Shown here in pieces: positions 42,870 to 50,438 of a DNA stretch of 64,000 nt; within the stretch, counting starts at the first letter, position 1, and each line of letters opens with the position of its first letter. A model generated the notes under the pieces. The model was not told the origin of the DNA. It ran no database searches and worked only from the letters and a program-made list of their open reading frames with translations. Position numbers and translations under genes: made by a program. The DNA lies in contig NZ_QKWY01000002.1 of NCBI RefSeq assembly GCF_003248355.1, forward strand, positions 62,001 to 126,000, read 5' to 3'. The DNA comes from Streptomyces sp. AC1-42W. GTDB taxonomy: Bacteria > Actinomycetota > Actinomycetes > Streptomycetales > Streptomycetaceae.

Positions 42870-43589
42870 TCAGCCGATGCTCCCCGCAGCGCACATGCGG
42901 GGAGCATCGCCGTGTGCGGCCCCGGCCGGCCGCTTCGCGGGCACCGCGATGGCGGTCACCAGCACTCCGTCCCGCGCGGACCAGCGCCCGCTGAACGAGG
43001 TGGGGCCCGCCGGGGACAGCTCGTCCGGGGCCGGCAGCAGCCGCGCGGTGAACGTCTCCTGGGCCGCGTCCACACTCACCAGCGCGTCGGTGAAGTCGAG
43101 TTCCTGGCCGGTGAGCGGGAACCACGTCTTGTACACCGCCTCCTTCACGGAGAACAGCAGCCGGTCCCAGGCGACTTCGGGCAGCGCCCACGCCAGCTCA
43201 CGGGTCCGCCGCAGCTCCTGCGGCAGCGCGATCGACTCCAGCACCCCCGGCCGCAGCGGGGCGTTGGGCTCCGCGTCGATGCCCACCGAGCGGAAGTCCT
43301 CCGCACGGGCCAGTGCCACACCCCGGTAGCCCGCGCAGTGCGTCATCGAACCCACCACCGACGGCGCCCACTGCGGTACCCCGCGCCGCCCCGGCAGCAC
43401 TGCGGCGGGCGCCACCCCGAGCGCCCCCATGGCGCGCCGGGCGCACCACCGCACCGTGGAGAACTCCAGCCGGCGCTTCGGGACGGCGTTGCTGATCAGG
43501 GACTCCTCCTCCGGAAAGAGGAACACCTCGGCCGGGTCGGCGGTGGCCTCGGCGGTGGCGACGGTCGAAGGCAGGAGCTTGGTGAGCAC
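42870..43589 (-). CDS. EntD/PptT-like phosphopantetheinyl transferase
   Basis: A 239-aa PPTase. Visible motifs: SMTHCAGYRGVALA, VGIDAEPN (metal-binding Asp-Glu) and FSVKEAVYKTWFPLTG. It resembles EntD and the mycobacterial PptT rather than the operon PPTase at 40530. GTG 43589 is chosen because AAGGA lies about 8 bases upstream and the further extension is not protein-like. It is divergent from a metallophosphoesterase gene, a pairing that recalls PptT and PptH of Mycobacterium tuberculosis. It probably serves as a general carrier-protein activator. Confidence 0.9.
   Translation of the reverse strand: MLTKLLPSTVATAEATADPAEVFLFPEEESLISNAVPKRRLEFSTVRWCARRAMGALGVAPAAVLPGRRGVPQWAPSVVGSMTHCAGYRGVALARAEDFRSVGIDAEPNAPLRPGVLESIALPQELRRTRELAWALPEVAWDRLLFSVKEAVYKTWFPLTGQELDFTDALVSVDAAQETFTARLLPAPDELSPAGPTSFSGRWSARDGVLVTAIAVPAKRPAGAAHGDAPRMCAAGSIG
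42876..42908. terminator. Strong hairpin terminator after small peptide gene
   Basis: A perfect 12-bp inverted repeat GATGCTCCCCGC / GCGGGGAGCATC with a 9-nt loop lies 36 bp after the small peptide stop and over the last codons of the converging PPTase gene. Confidence 0.75.
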
Positions 43590-43894
43590 GGCAGATCCTT
43601 CAGGTCGGGGCGTCGGGTGGACGATTTCCACGCTCCCGCCGCAGCCCCGCACCGGCCAGCGAACCGGCCCCCGGCCGGGCGGAACGGCCCGCCCGCAAGG
43701 CCGTTTCTGCCAGCCCGCTGCCATCCGCGCGGCCCGGCGGCACGAGCCTGCGGCCGGGCTGCCACCGGCCCGCACCTCCCTTGCCATGGCCCTGCTACGC
43801 CCCGGCGGGCCCGGCCGCGTCCCGCCGGTGGGCCGTCAACTGTGGGGTCGGGGTGGGGTGTTCACCGGCGTACCGGCTGCCCTAGCCTGGCCGA
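43590..43894. promoter_or_regulatory. Divergent promoter region, PPTase / phosphoesterase
   Basis: This 305-bp gap holds no gene I can support. On the rightward side TAGCCT lies about 8 bases before the phosphoesterase ATG (CTAGCCTGGCCGAATG), which would give a leaderless mRNA. On the PPTase side, the minus strand at 43799-43780 carries CGTAGCAGGGCCATGGCAAG. It matches, 18 of 20 bases, a sequence upstream of the prenyl-synthase-like gene (47602-47621). The element could be a shared operator. Confidence 0.5.
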
Positions 43895-44740
43895 ATGGCG
43901 CACGGAAACCTCATGGGCATCAGCGACCTCCATGTCGCATTCCCGGAGAACCGCCGGATCGTCGAGGAGCTGTTTCCCGACAGCCCCGCCGACTGGCTCA
44001 TCGTCGCCGGCGACGTCGGGGAGTCGCCCGACGATCTGAGCTGGGTGCTCGATTTGCTCGCCCGCCGCTATGCCACGGTCATCTGGGCGCCCGGAAACCA
44101 CGATCTGTGGACCCTTCGCGACGATCCGGTACCACTGCGGGGAGACGCCCGGTACCGCCGATTGGTGGAAATCTGCCGCTCCTACGGAGTCCACACCCCC
44201 GAGGACCCGTACCCCGTCTGGTCCGGACCGGGGGGCCCGCTGGTCGTGGCCCCGCTCTTCCTGCTGTACGACTACACCTTCCGCACGCCCACCGCCGCCA
44301 CCCAGGAGCAGGCGCTTGAACAGGCGTACGAGGCAGGCGTGGTGTGCACCGACGAGTTCCTGCTGCACCCCGACCCCTACCCGTCCCGCGAGGCCTGGTG
44401 CCGGGCCCGCGTCGAGGCCACCGAGCGGCGCCTGGCCGCCTGCGACCCCGAGCTGCGCACCGTGCTGGTCAACCACTTCCCGCTGGTCCGCACCCCCACC
44501 CGCGTCCTGCGCCACCCCGAGTTCGCCCAGTGGTGCGGCACCGAGCTGACCGCCGACTGGCACACCCGCTTCCGGGCCGCCGCCGTCGTGTACGGGCACC
44601 TCCACATCCCGCGCACCACGTGGTACGACGGCGTGCGCTTCGAGGAGGTCTCGGTGGGCTACCCCAGGGAGCGGCGCCACCGGGGGCAGACAGGGGTGGC
44701 GCCCCGCCGGATCTTCCCGGCCGGCACCGGGGATTCCTGA
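43895..44740 (+). CDS. Calcineurin-like metallophosphoesterase (PptH-like?)
   Basis: A 281-aa metallophosphoesterase with the full set of metal motifs: GISDLHV, AGDVGE, APGNHDLW, VNHFPL and YGHLH. It is divergent from the EntD/PptT-like PPTase, with 305 bp between them. In M. tuberculosis the neighbouring pptT and pptH genes encode opposing enzymes: PptT adds phosphopantetheine to carrier proteins, and PptH, a metallophosphoesterase, removes it. The same role is proposed here from gene pairing. Another phosphodiesterase or phosphatase activity is equally possible without testing. Confidence 0.82.
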   Translation: MAHGNLMGISDLHVAFPENRRIVEELFPDSPADWLIVAGDVGESPDDLSWVLDLLARRYATVIWAPGNHDLWTLRDDPVPLRGDARYRRLVEICRSYGVHTPEDPYPVWSGPGGPLVVAPLFLLYDYTFRTPTAATQEQALEQAYEAGVVCTDEFLLHPDPYPSREAWCRARVEATERRLAACDPELRTVLVNHFPLVRTPTRVLRHPEFAQWCGTELTADWHTRFRAAAVVYGHLHIPRTTWYDGVRFEEVSVGYPRERRHRGQTGVAPRRIFPAGTGDS

Positions 44741-44886
44741 CTGGCAGGTTCCGGCCACCGTGGGAGCGTCGCGCGCGCCCCTGCCGTGATTCACGATTGC
44801 TTCTCAAGCGCCGCTCGATCGGTCCTGTATCCGGTTCGCGTTCCCGTTTATCTGCCGAGAGCCGGAACATGGGCATGGGGGATCTC

Positions 44887-47586
44887 ATGGTGTTGTTCCG
44901 TCGCGCCGAAGAAATTTCTCTTCTGGACAATCTGATCGAAGGATGTCGGGAAGGGAATTCCGGACTGCTGCTCATCGAAGGAGCGGTGGGATGTGGAAAA
45001 AGTGAATTCCTGGAGACCGTTGCCACCCATTCCGAAAAACACGGCGGCCTGGTGCTGCGCGGAATGGCGACCGCCGAGGAAAGGCGCCATCCACTCGGAG
45101 TGCTGCGCCAGCTGACCGCCGACGCCCCGCCCGGCGCCCTCCCGCCCCTGCCCCCGGCGCCCGCCGAGGCCGGCCGGGTCGCGGCCATGCGGCAGTTCGC
45201 CACCGCCGTACGCGGGCTGAGCGTCACCGCGCCCGTGGTGATCTGCGTGGACGACCTGCACCACGTGGACGAGCTGTCCGGCCGCTATCTGCTCCACCTC
45301 GCACGCGGCACCCGGGGCGCCAAGGTGCTCCTCGCCCTCACCGAGTCCGTCCACGAGCACGGCGACGACCCGCTGCTGCGCACCGAACTGCTGCGGCTCC
45401 CGCACTTCTCGCGGCTGCGCCTGGAACGCTTCACGCCCGACGCGGTCCGGGCCATGCTCCCCGACCGCACCGACGCCGAGACCGACCGGCTGCACCGGGC
45501 CGGCGGCGGCAACCCGCTGCTGCTGCGCGCCCTCCTCCAGGACCCCGGCGCCCGCCCCGGCGAGGCGTACCACCAGGCCGTCCTCGCCTGCCTGCACCGC
45601 TGCGGACCCGCCACCACCGCGCTCACCGAGGCCGTCGCCGTCCTGGGCCCCCTGGCGACCACCCCGCACACCGCCCGCCTCGCCGGCACCACCGAACCCG
45701 CCGCCGCCCGCGCGCTCGCCGCCCTGGAGGACGCCGGACTGCTGGTCCGGGGCCGCGGCTTCTGCCATCCGGCGGCCCGGTCCGCCGTACTGGACCGGAT
45801 GGAGCCGGACGCCCGCCGCGCCCTGCACCGGGAGGCCGCGCTGCTCGTCCGGGCCGCGGGCGCCCCCGACACGGTCGTCGCCGCCCAGCTCCTCGCCGCC
45901 CGGCACACCGGAGAGGACTGGGCCCCGGCCGTGCTGCGGGCCGCCGCCGACCAGCACGCCGCCGACGGCGCGCTCGACGAGGCGACCGCCCTGCTGGCGC
46001 TGGCCCGCGAGGCGTGCGCGGACGAGGCCCGCCGCGCCGAACTCGGCGTCCGGCTCGCCGTCATCAGCGGACGCACCGACCCGGCGGGCGCCGAACGCCA
46101 TCTCGCCGAACCCCTGGCCGCGCTCGCCGCCGGACGGCTCGACGCCCGTGCGCTCGGCCCGCTCGCCCGGGTCCTGGCCGCGCAGGGCCGGATCGACGAA
46201 TCGGCGGAGGTGCTGGAACGGCTCGCCGCCGGGGAGGGCCGCCACCCCGGCGCGGAGCGAAGACCCGGGGACATCCCCGGCGACGACCCGCTCGACGGAC
46301 TCTCCGCGTTCCCGCAGTGGGGCGCCGCACCGCGCCGCTGCGCGGGCGCCCCCGGACCGCATCCGGGCCGCGCCGTACGGGGGGCCGTGCATCCCGCCGC
46401 GCTGTGGACGCTGCCGGCCGAGGCGGACGAGGGCGCCGCCCAGGCCGCCGAACTCTTCCTGCGCGGGGCCACCCTGGCCGAGGGCATGGTGGAGCCCGCC
46501 GTCCAGGCCCTGCGCACCCTGCTCTACCTGGACGGCGCCGAGCGGGCCGTGCCCTGGTGCGAATCGTTCGCCGGGCAGGCAGCGGAGCGCGGCGCGACCG
46601 GCTGGCAGGCGGTGTTCGGCGGGCTCCTGGCCGAGGCCCGGCTGCGGCTCGGTGATCTGACCGGCGCCGCCGAGACGGCCGAGGACGCGCTGCGCGTGGT
46701 GCCCGCGCGGGGCGGCGGCGTCCAGCTGTGCGGGCTGATGGCGACCCTGGTCCGGGCCCGCACCGCCATGGGGCGGCCCGAGGCGGCGGCCGCCGTGCTG
46801 AGCCGGCCGGTGCCCGAGCGGCTGACCGGCAGCGTGCACGGCCTGGCCTATCTGCGGGCGCGCGGCCACTACGCGCTGGCGACGAGCCGGTTCCACGCGG
46901 CGCTCGGCGACTTCCTGGACATCGGCCGCCACATGAAGCGCTGGGGCCTGGACCGACCGCGCGTCCTGCCGTGGCGGGCGGACGCGGCGGAGGCGCTGCT
47001 CCGGCTCGGCGAGACCCAGCAGGCCGACCGCTTCCTGGCCGACCAGCTGACCACCCGCGACGCGGGCGACCCCTGGGTGCGCGGGATGACGCTGCGGCTG
47101 CGGGCGTCGCTGCGCGAGCCGAAGGAGCGGCAGGCGATGCTCACCAAGGCCGTCGACGATCTGCACCGCTCCGGCGACAGTTACGAACTGGCCCGCGCCA
47201 TGAGCGACTTCGGGCAGGTGCTGCGCGTCCTGGGCGAACCGGCCCGCGCCGCCATGGTCAACCGCCGGGCCTGGCACGTGGCGAAGGAGTGCGGGGCGCA
47301 GGCGCTGTGTGTGAAGATCCTGCCCGGCCACACCGGCGACGCCCCGCCGGAGGCCGCTGCCGCCGCCGCGCCGCACGCCGACCTGGTGGCGAGCCTCAGC
47401 GAGTCCGAGAAGCGGGTCGCGCTGCTCGCCGTGCACGGCCACACCAACCGGGAGATCGCCCAGAAGCTGTACATCACGGTGAGCACGGTGGAGCAGCACC
47501 TCACCCGCGTCTACCGGAAGCTGGAGATCCCCGGCCGGCAGGCCCTTCCCGTCGACTTCCACCTGGGGGTCGCGGAGTTCATCTGA
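44887..47586 (+). CDS. LAL-family (large ATP-binding LuxR) regulator
   Basis: An 899-aa transcriptional activator of the LAL type, like PikD. The N-terminus has an AAA/NTPase domain with Walker A (IEGAVGCGKSEFLE) and Walker B (VVICVDDLHHVDE). A long helical TPR-like middle follows. The C-terminal LuxR HTH reads LSESEKRVALLAVHGHTNREIAQKLYITVSTVEQHL across about residues 835-875. LALs commonly act as pathway-specific activators of polyketide genes. ATG 44887 is preferred (GGGGGAT just upstream, usual N-terminal spacing); 44869 and 44875 are in-frame alternatives. Confidence 0.92.
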   Translation: MVLFRRAEEISLLDNLIEGCREGNSGLLLIEGAVGCGKSEFLETVATHSEKHGGLVLRGMATAEERRHPLGVLRQLTADAPPGALPPLPPAPAEAGRVAAMRQFATAVRGLSVTAPVVICVDDLHHVDELSGRYLLHLARGTRGAKVLLALTESVHEHGDDPLLRTELLRLPHFSRLRLERFTPDAVRAMLPDRTDAETDRLHRAGGGNPLLLRALLQDPGARPGEAYHQAVLACLHRCGPATTALTEAVAVLGPLATTPHTARLAGTTEPAAARALAALEDAGLLVRGRGFCHPAARSAVLDRMEPDARRALHREAALLVRAAGAPDTVVAAQLLAARHTGEDWAPAVLRAAADQHAADGALDEATALLALAREACADEARRAELGVRLAVISGRTDPAGAERHLAEPLAALAAGRLDARALGPLARVLAAQGRIDESAEVLERLAAGEGRHPGAERRPGDIPGDDPLDGLSAFPQWGAAPRRCAGAPGPHPGRAVRGAVHPAALWTLPAEADEGAAQAAELFLRGATLAEGMVEPAVQALRTLLYLDGAERAVPWCESFAGQAAERGATGWQAVFGGLLAEARLRLGDLTGAAETAEDALRVVPARGGGVQLCGLMATLVRARTAMGRPEAAAAVLSRPVPERLTGSVHGLAYLRARGHYALATSRFHAALGDFLDIGRHMKRWGLDRPRVLPWRADAAEALLRLGETQQADRFLADQLTTRDAGDPWVRGMTLRLRASLREPKERQAMLTKAVDDLHRSGDSYELARAMSDFGQVLRVLGEPARAAMVNRRAWHVAKECGAQALCVKILPGHTGDAPPEAAAAAAPHADLVASLSESEKRVALLAVHGHTNREIAQKLYITVSTVEQHLTRVYRKLEIPGRQALPVDFHLGVAEFI

Positions 47587-47601
47587 CCGCCGCGCCCGCT
47601 T

Positions 47602-47645
47602 CGTAGCAAGGTCATGGCAAGCCCGCGCCGGGTTCGCCCGGCCAT
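47602..47645 (+). promoter_or_regulatory. Repeated CATGGCA-type element
   Basis: CGTAGCAAGGTCATGGCAAG (47602-47621) matches the element upstream of the PPTase gene in the same orientation relative to its downstream gene. A second CATGGCAGG follows about 22 bp on. CATGGCAGGAAGGTGCG also occurs at 56221, between the AfsA-like and MFS genes. Recurrence in three intergenic regions suggests a common operator. Confidence 0.4.
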
Positions 47646-47773
47646 GGCAGGCAACTGGCGTCTCCCGGCGGTATCCCGGTCCGGGGCGCCCCCGCCCGCC
47701 GCGCCGGGTGGTTCAACCAATGGCGCGTCCTGGAAGGTCGGTCCCGAGGCCGTAGCCCACCAGGGAGGGCACC

Positions 47774-48733
47774 ATGACCACCACACCCACGCACGAGCAG
47801 CCGGGGAGCGCGGCGAACCCCGGACAGCTGCGCGACGCCCTGCTCGACCGGGTCGAGGACCGGCTCGCCCGGCTCCTTGCGGACGAGACCCGGAGCCGGC
47901 GCACGGCCGATCCGCACAGCGCGGTCCTGGTGGCGGGGGTGGCCGAGCTGGTCCAGGCCGGGGCGGAGCGGGCCCATCCGGTCATCTGCCTCACCGGCTA
48001 CCTCGCGGCGGGCGGCGACCCGGCGGGGGAGGACGTGGTGTCCGCGTGCGCCGCCCTCGAACTCCTCGACACCTGTCTGATGATCAGGGACGACGTCCGC
48101 AAGAACGCCACGCTGCGCCGGGGCATCCCGACCCTGCACATCAGCCACGCCGCCGAGCACGAACGCAACGGCTGGCGCGGCGAGTCCCGCCGCTTCGGCG
48201 AGGACACCGCCGTACTCGCGGGCGATCTCGCGACGGCGTACGGGGACCGCCTCGCGGCCCGGCTGCCGCGGCCCGCGCGGGAGTTGTGGGACAGCCTGCG
48301 CACCGAACGCACCATCGGCGCGCACGCCGAGGCGGCGGTGGCGACGGAGTACCTCGACGACGCCTGGCCGGGCCAGTGCCTGGACGGCTGCGGCGACGGC
48401 TGCGGCGCCGGCTGGTACGGGCTGCGCCACGCCCTGCTGATCGGCGCCTCGCTGGCCGGCCGCGACGATCTGCGCGAGCCGTACGAGGAGTACGCGCGCG
48501 CCCTGCACGCGGCCTGGCGGATTCGCGGATTCCTGCGCGGCGGGCCGGGGTTCGACGACGACGCCCAGTTCCTGCGGGACATCTTCTTCGACGCGCGCGC
48601 CCGCGAGCGGGCCGAGGAGACCATCGCCGGGCAGCTCGAACGCGCCGACGCGGTGGTGGCGGACGCCCCCGTCCCGGCGCGCTGGCGCACGGAACTGTCC
48701 GCGTTCGCGCGCCGGGTCGCGGGCTGCGAGTGA
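47774..48733 (+). CDS. Degenerate polyprenyl-synthase homologue
   Basis: A 319-aa protein with the all-helical trans-prenyl-synthase fold. Family marks are CLTGYLAAGG, RRGIPTLHISHA, a GDLATAYGD segment and GQCLDGCG (GQxxD). The first Asp-rich motif reads DDVRKN, losing the last Asp of DDxxD. The second is replaced by WRIRGFLRGGPGFDDD, so the FQxxDD signature is gone. Catalysis as a normal prenyl transferase is therefore doubtful; it may be a regulatory subunit or a repurposed enzyme. GGGAGGG precedes the ATG. It converges with a likewise degenerate AMP-ligase gene, 16 bp between stops. Confidence 0.75.
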   Translation: MTTTPTHEQPGSAANPGQLRDALLDRVEDRLARLLADETRSRRTADPHSAVLVAGVAELVQAGAERAHPVICLTGYLAAGGDPAGEDVVSACAALELLDTCLMIRDDVRKNATLRRGIPTLHISHAAEHERNGWRGESRRFGEDTAVLAGDLATAYGDRLAARLPRPARELWDSLRTERTIGAHAEAAVATEYLDDAWPGQCLDGCGDGCGAGWYGLRHALLIGASLAGRDDLREPYEEYARALHAAWRIRGFLRGGPGFDDDAQFLRDIFFDARARERAEETIAGQLERADAVVADAPVPARWRTELSAFARRVAGCE

Positions 48734-48749
48734 CGGTACGGCCGTGCCG

Positions 48750-50438
48750 TCACGCGGGTGCCGGGCGCGGGGCCCCCGGCCGGCCGCGCAGCAGCCAGGA
48801 GCGCAGCGCCGTCCGCCGCAGTCTGCCGTCCTCGTCGCGGGGCAGCGCGCCCACGATCTCCAGCCGGGTCGGCAGGAACGCCTCGGCGACGCCGCGCCCG
48901 GTGAGGTGTTCGCGCAGTTCGGCGGGGCCCGGCGGCCGGTCCCGGGCGACCGGGACCACCACCGCGCACGGCAGCTCGCCGTGCTCCGGGTCCGTGTAGG
49001 CGACGACCGCCGCCTCGGCCACGCGGGGATGGCTCAGCAGGGCCTCCTCCACCTCGGCGACCGGCACCATGAAGATGGCCCCGGTCCGGGTGCCCGCCCG
49101 CGCCCGTACCCGGAGGCCGCCCCCGGCGTCCGTCGTCGCGAGGTCCCCGGTGTCCAGCCAGCCGTCGCCGTCCTCCCAGGTGGAGACGGGCACCGCGACC
49201 CCGTGCCGCCAGGTCGCCAGCGCCACCGACGGGCCGCGCACCCGCAGCGGGGCGGGGCCCGTGCCGTCCCCGGCCGGTACGTCGAGGCCGCGCAGGAGCT
49301 CTGCCTCGCCGGGCGCCGCCGACAGCGCGCCCATGCCCAGCTCCGGCGCCCCCCACGCGGACAGCACCGGCACCCCGAACACCTCGCGCAGTTCGGCGGC
49401 CAGCGGCTCCGGGGTGCTGGTACGGCCGCCGGACAGGACCAGCCGCAGCCGTTCCAGGCGGCGGGGGCGGCGGCGCTGGGCGGTCAGCAGCTCCGCGAAG
49501 TACGCGGGCTCCGCGTACACCTGGTCGACCCCGGCGTACGCCATCAGGTCCAGGCAGCCGCCGGGGTCCCACACGTCCTGCCAGACGCCCGCGCCGCCGA
49601 CCGCGAGCGGCCAGCACACGGTGTAGATCAGCGAGGCGAGCGAGGTCAGCGGCAGCGTGGACAGGAAGACCTCGCCGGGCCGCCGCCCCGGCCCCCGCGG
49701 ATGGCGCTGGGCGGCGATGTTGGCGTACAGCGTGTCGGGGGAGTGCACCACCGAGGTGTACGCGTCGCGCAGCCCCATCACGCTGATGAGAAGCGCGGGC
49801 CGGTCGGCGCGCCCCGGCAGCGGCCGCAGCCGCCGGCCGGCCGCGGTCCGTTCGTGCGGGGTGCGGGCGAAGTACGCCGCGAAGTCGACGGCCCCGGTGG
49901 CCGCCGCGTCCCCCAGCACCACGCGGTGCCGCAGCCACGGCAGTTCGGGCGCGAGGGCGGCCAGCGCCTCGGCGTGCGGGAAGCCCTCCCAGACGTCCGG
50001 GACGACGCAGACGCGGGCGCGGGTGCCGTCCAGGATGTGCCGCAGCCCGTGGGCCCGTACGGTCGGCAGCACCGGCACCGCGACCGCCCCGGCCCGCCAG
50101 CAGGCGAGGGTGAGCGCGGCCGTCTCCCACCAGTTCGGCAGCTGGTAGGCGACCGGATCGCCCGGCGCCACCCCCAGCGAGGCCAGCGCGGTGGCGAAGC
50201 GCTCCACGTACAGGGCGAGCTGCCCGTACGTGACGGTGACGCGGCGTTCGCCGGCCGGCCGCAGCACGCGCTCGGCGACGATCGCGGGGCGCTGCGGGAA
50301 GGTGGCCGCGGTGCGGCGCAGATCGTCCAGGAAGGTCTCCTCCCGCCACCAGCCGGCCGCCCGGAACCGCCGGACGACGTCGTCGGGCGCGGTCAGCTCC
50401 AGCAGCCGGCGCTCGGCGGTGCCGGTGCCGCGGGTCAT
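48750..50438 (-). CDS. AMP-ligase homologue lacking core catalytic motifs
   Basis: A 562-aa ANL-superfamily protein of the acyl-CoA-synthetase type (YQLPNWWETAALTLACWRAGAVAVP is the usual N-terminal region). The ATP P-loop is not recognisable; the stretch reads SVMGLRDAYTSVVHS instead of a TSGTTGxPKG sequence. The C-terminal catalytic Lys position reads DGRLRR, so Arg replaces Lys. TGD in WLDTGDLA is kept and the YGxTE motif is AWGAPELG. It may bind an acyl substrate or adenylate without making thioesters, or act in a different reaction. Its ATG overlaps the stop of the regulator gene upstream (ATGA), so both lie in one leftward operon. Confidence 0.78.
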   Translation of the reverse strand: MTRGTGTAERRLLELTAPDDVVRRFRAAGWWREETFLDDLRRTAATFPQRPAIVAERVLRPAGERRVTVTYGQLALYVERFATALASLGVAPGDPVAYQLPNWWETAALTLACWRAGAVAVPVLPTVRAHGLRHILDGTRARVCVVPDVWEGFPHAEALAALAPELPWLRHRVVLGDAAATGAVDFAAYFARTPHERTAAGRRLRPLPGRADRPALLISVMGLRDAYTSVVHSPDTLYANIAAQRHPRGPGRRPGEVFLSTLPLTSLASLIYTVCWPLAVGGAGVWQDVWDPGGCLDLMAYAGVDQVYAEPAYFAELLTAQRRRPRRLERLRLVLSGGRTSTPEPLAAELREVFGVPVLSAWGAPELGMGALSAAPGEAELLRGLDVPAGDGTGPAPLRVRGPSVALATWRHGVAVPVSTWEDGDGWLDTGDLATTDAGGGLRVRARAGTRTGAIFMVPVAEVEEALLSHPRVAEAAVVAYTDPEHGELPCAVVVPVARDRPPGPAELREHLTGRGVAEAFLPTRLEIVGALPRDEDGRLRRTALRSWLLRGRPGAPRPAPA

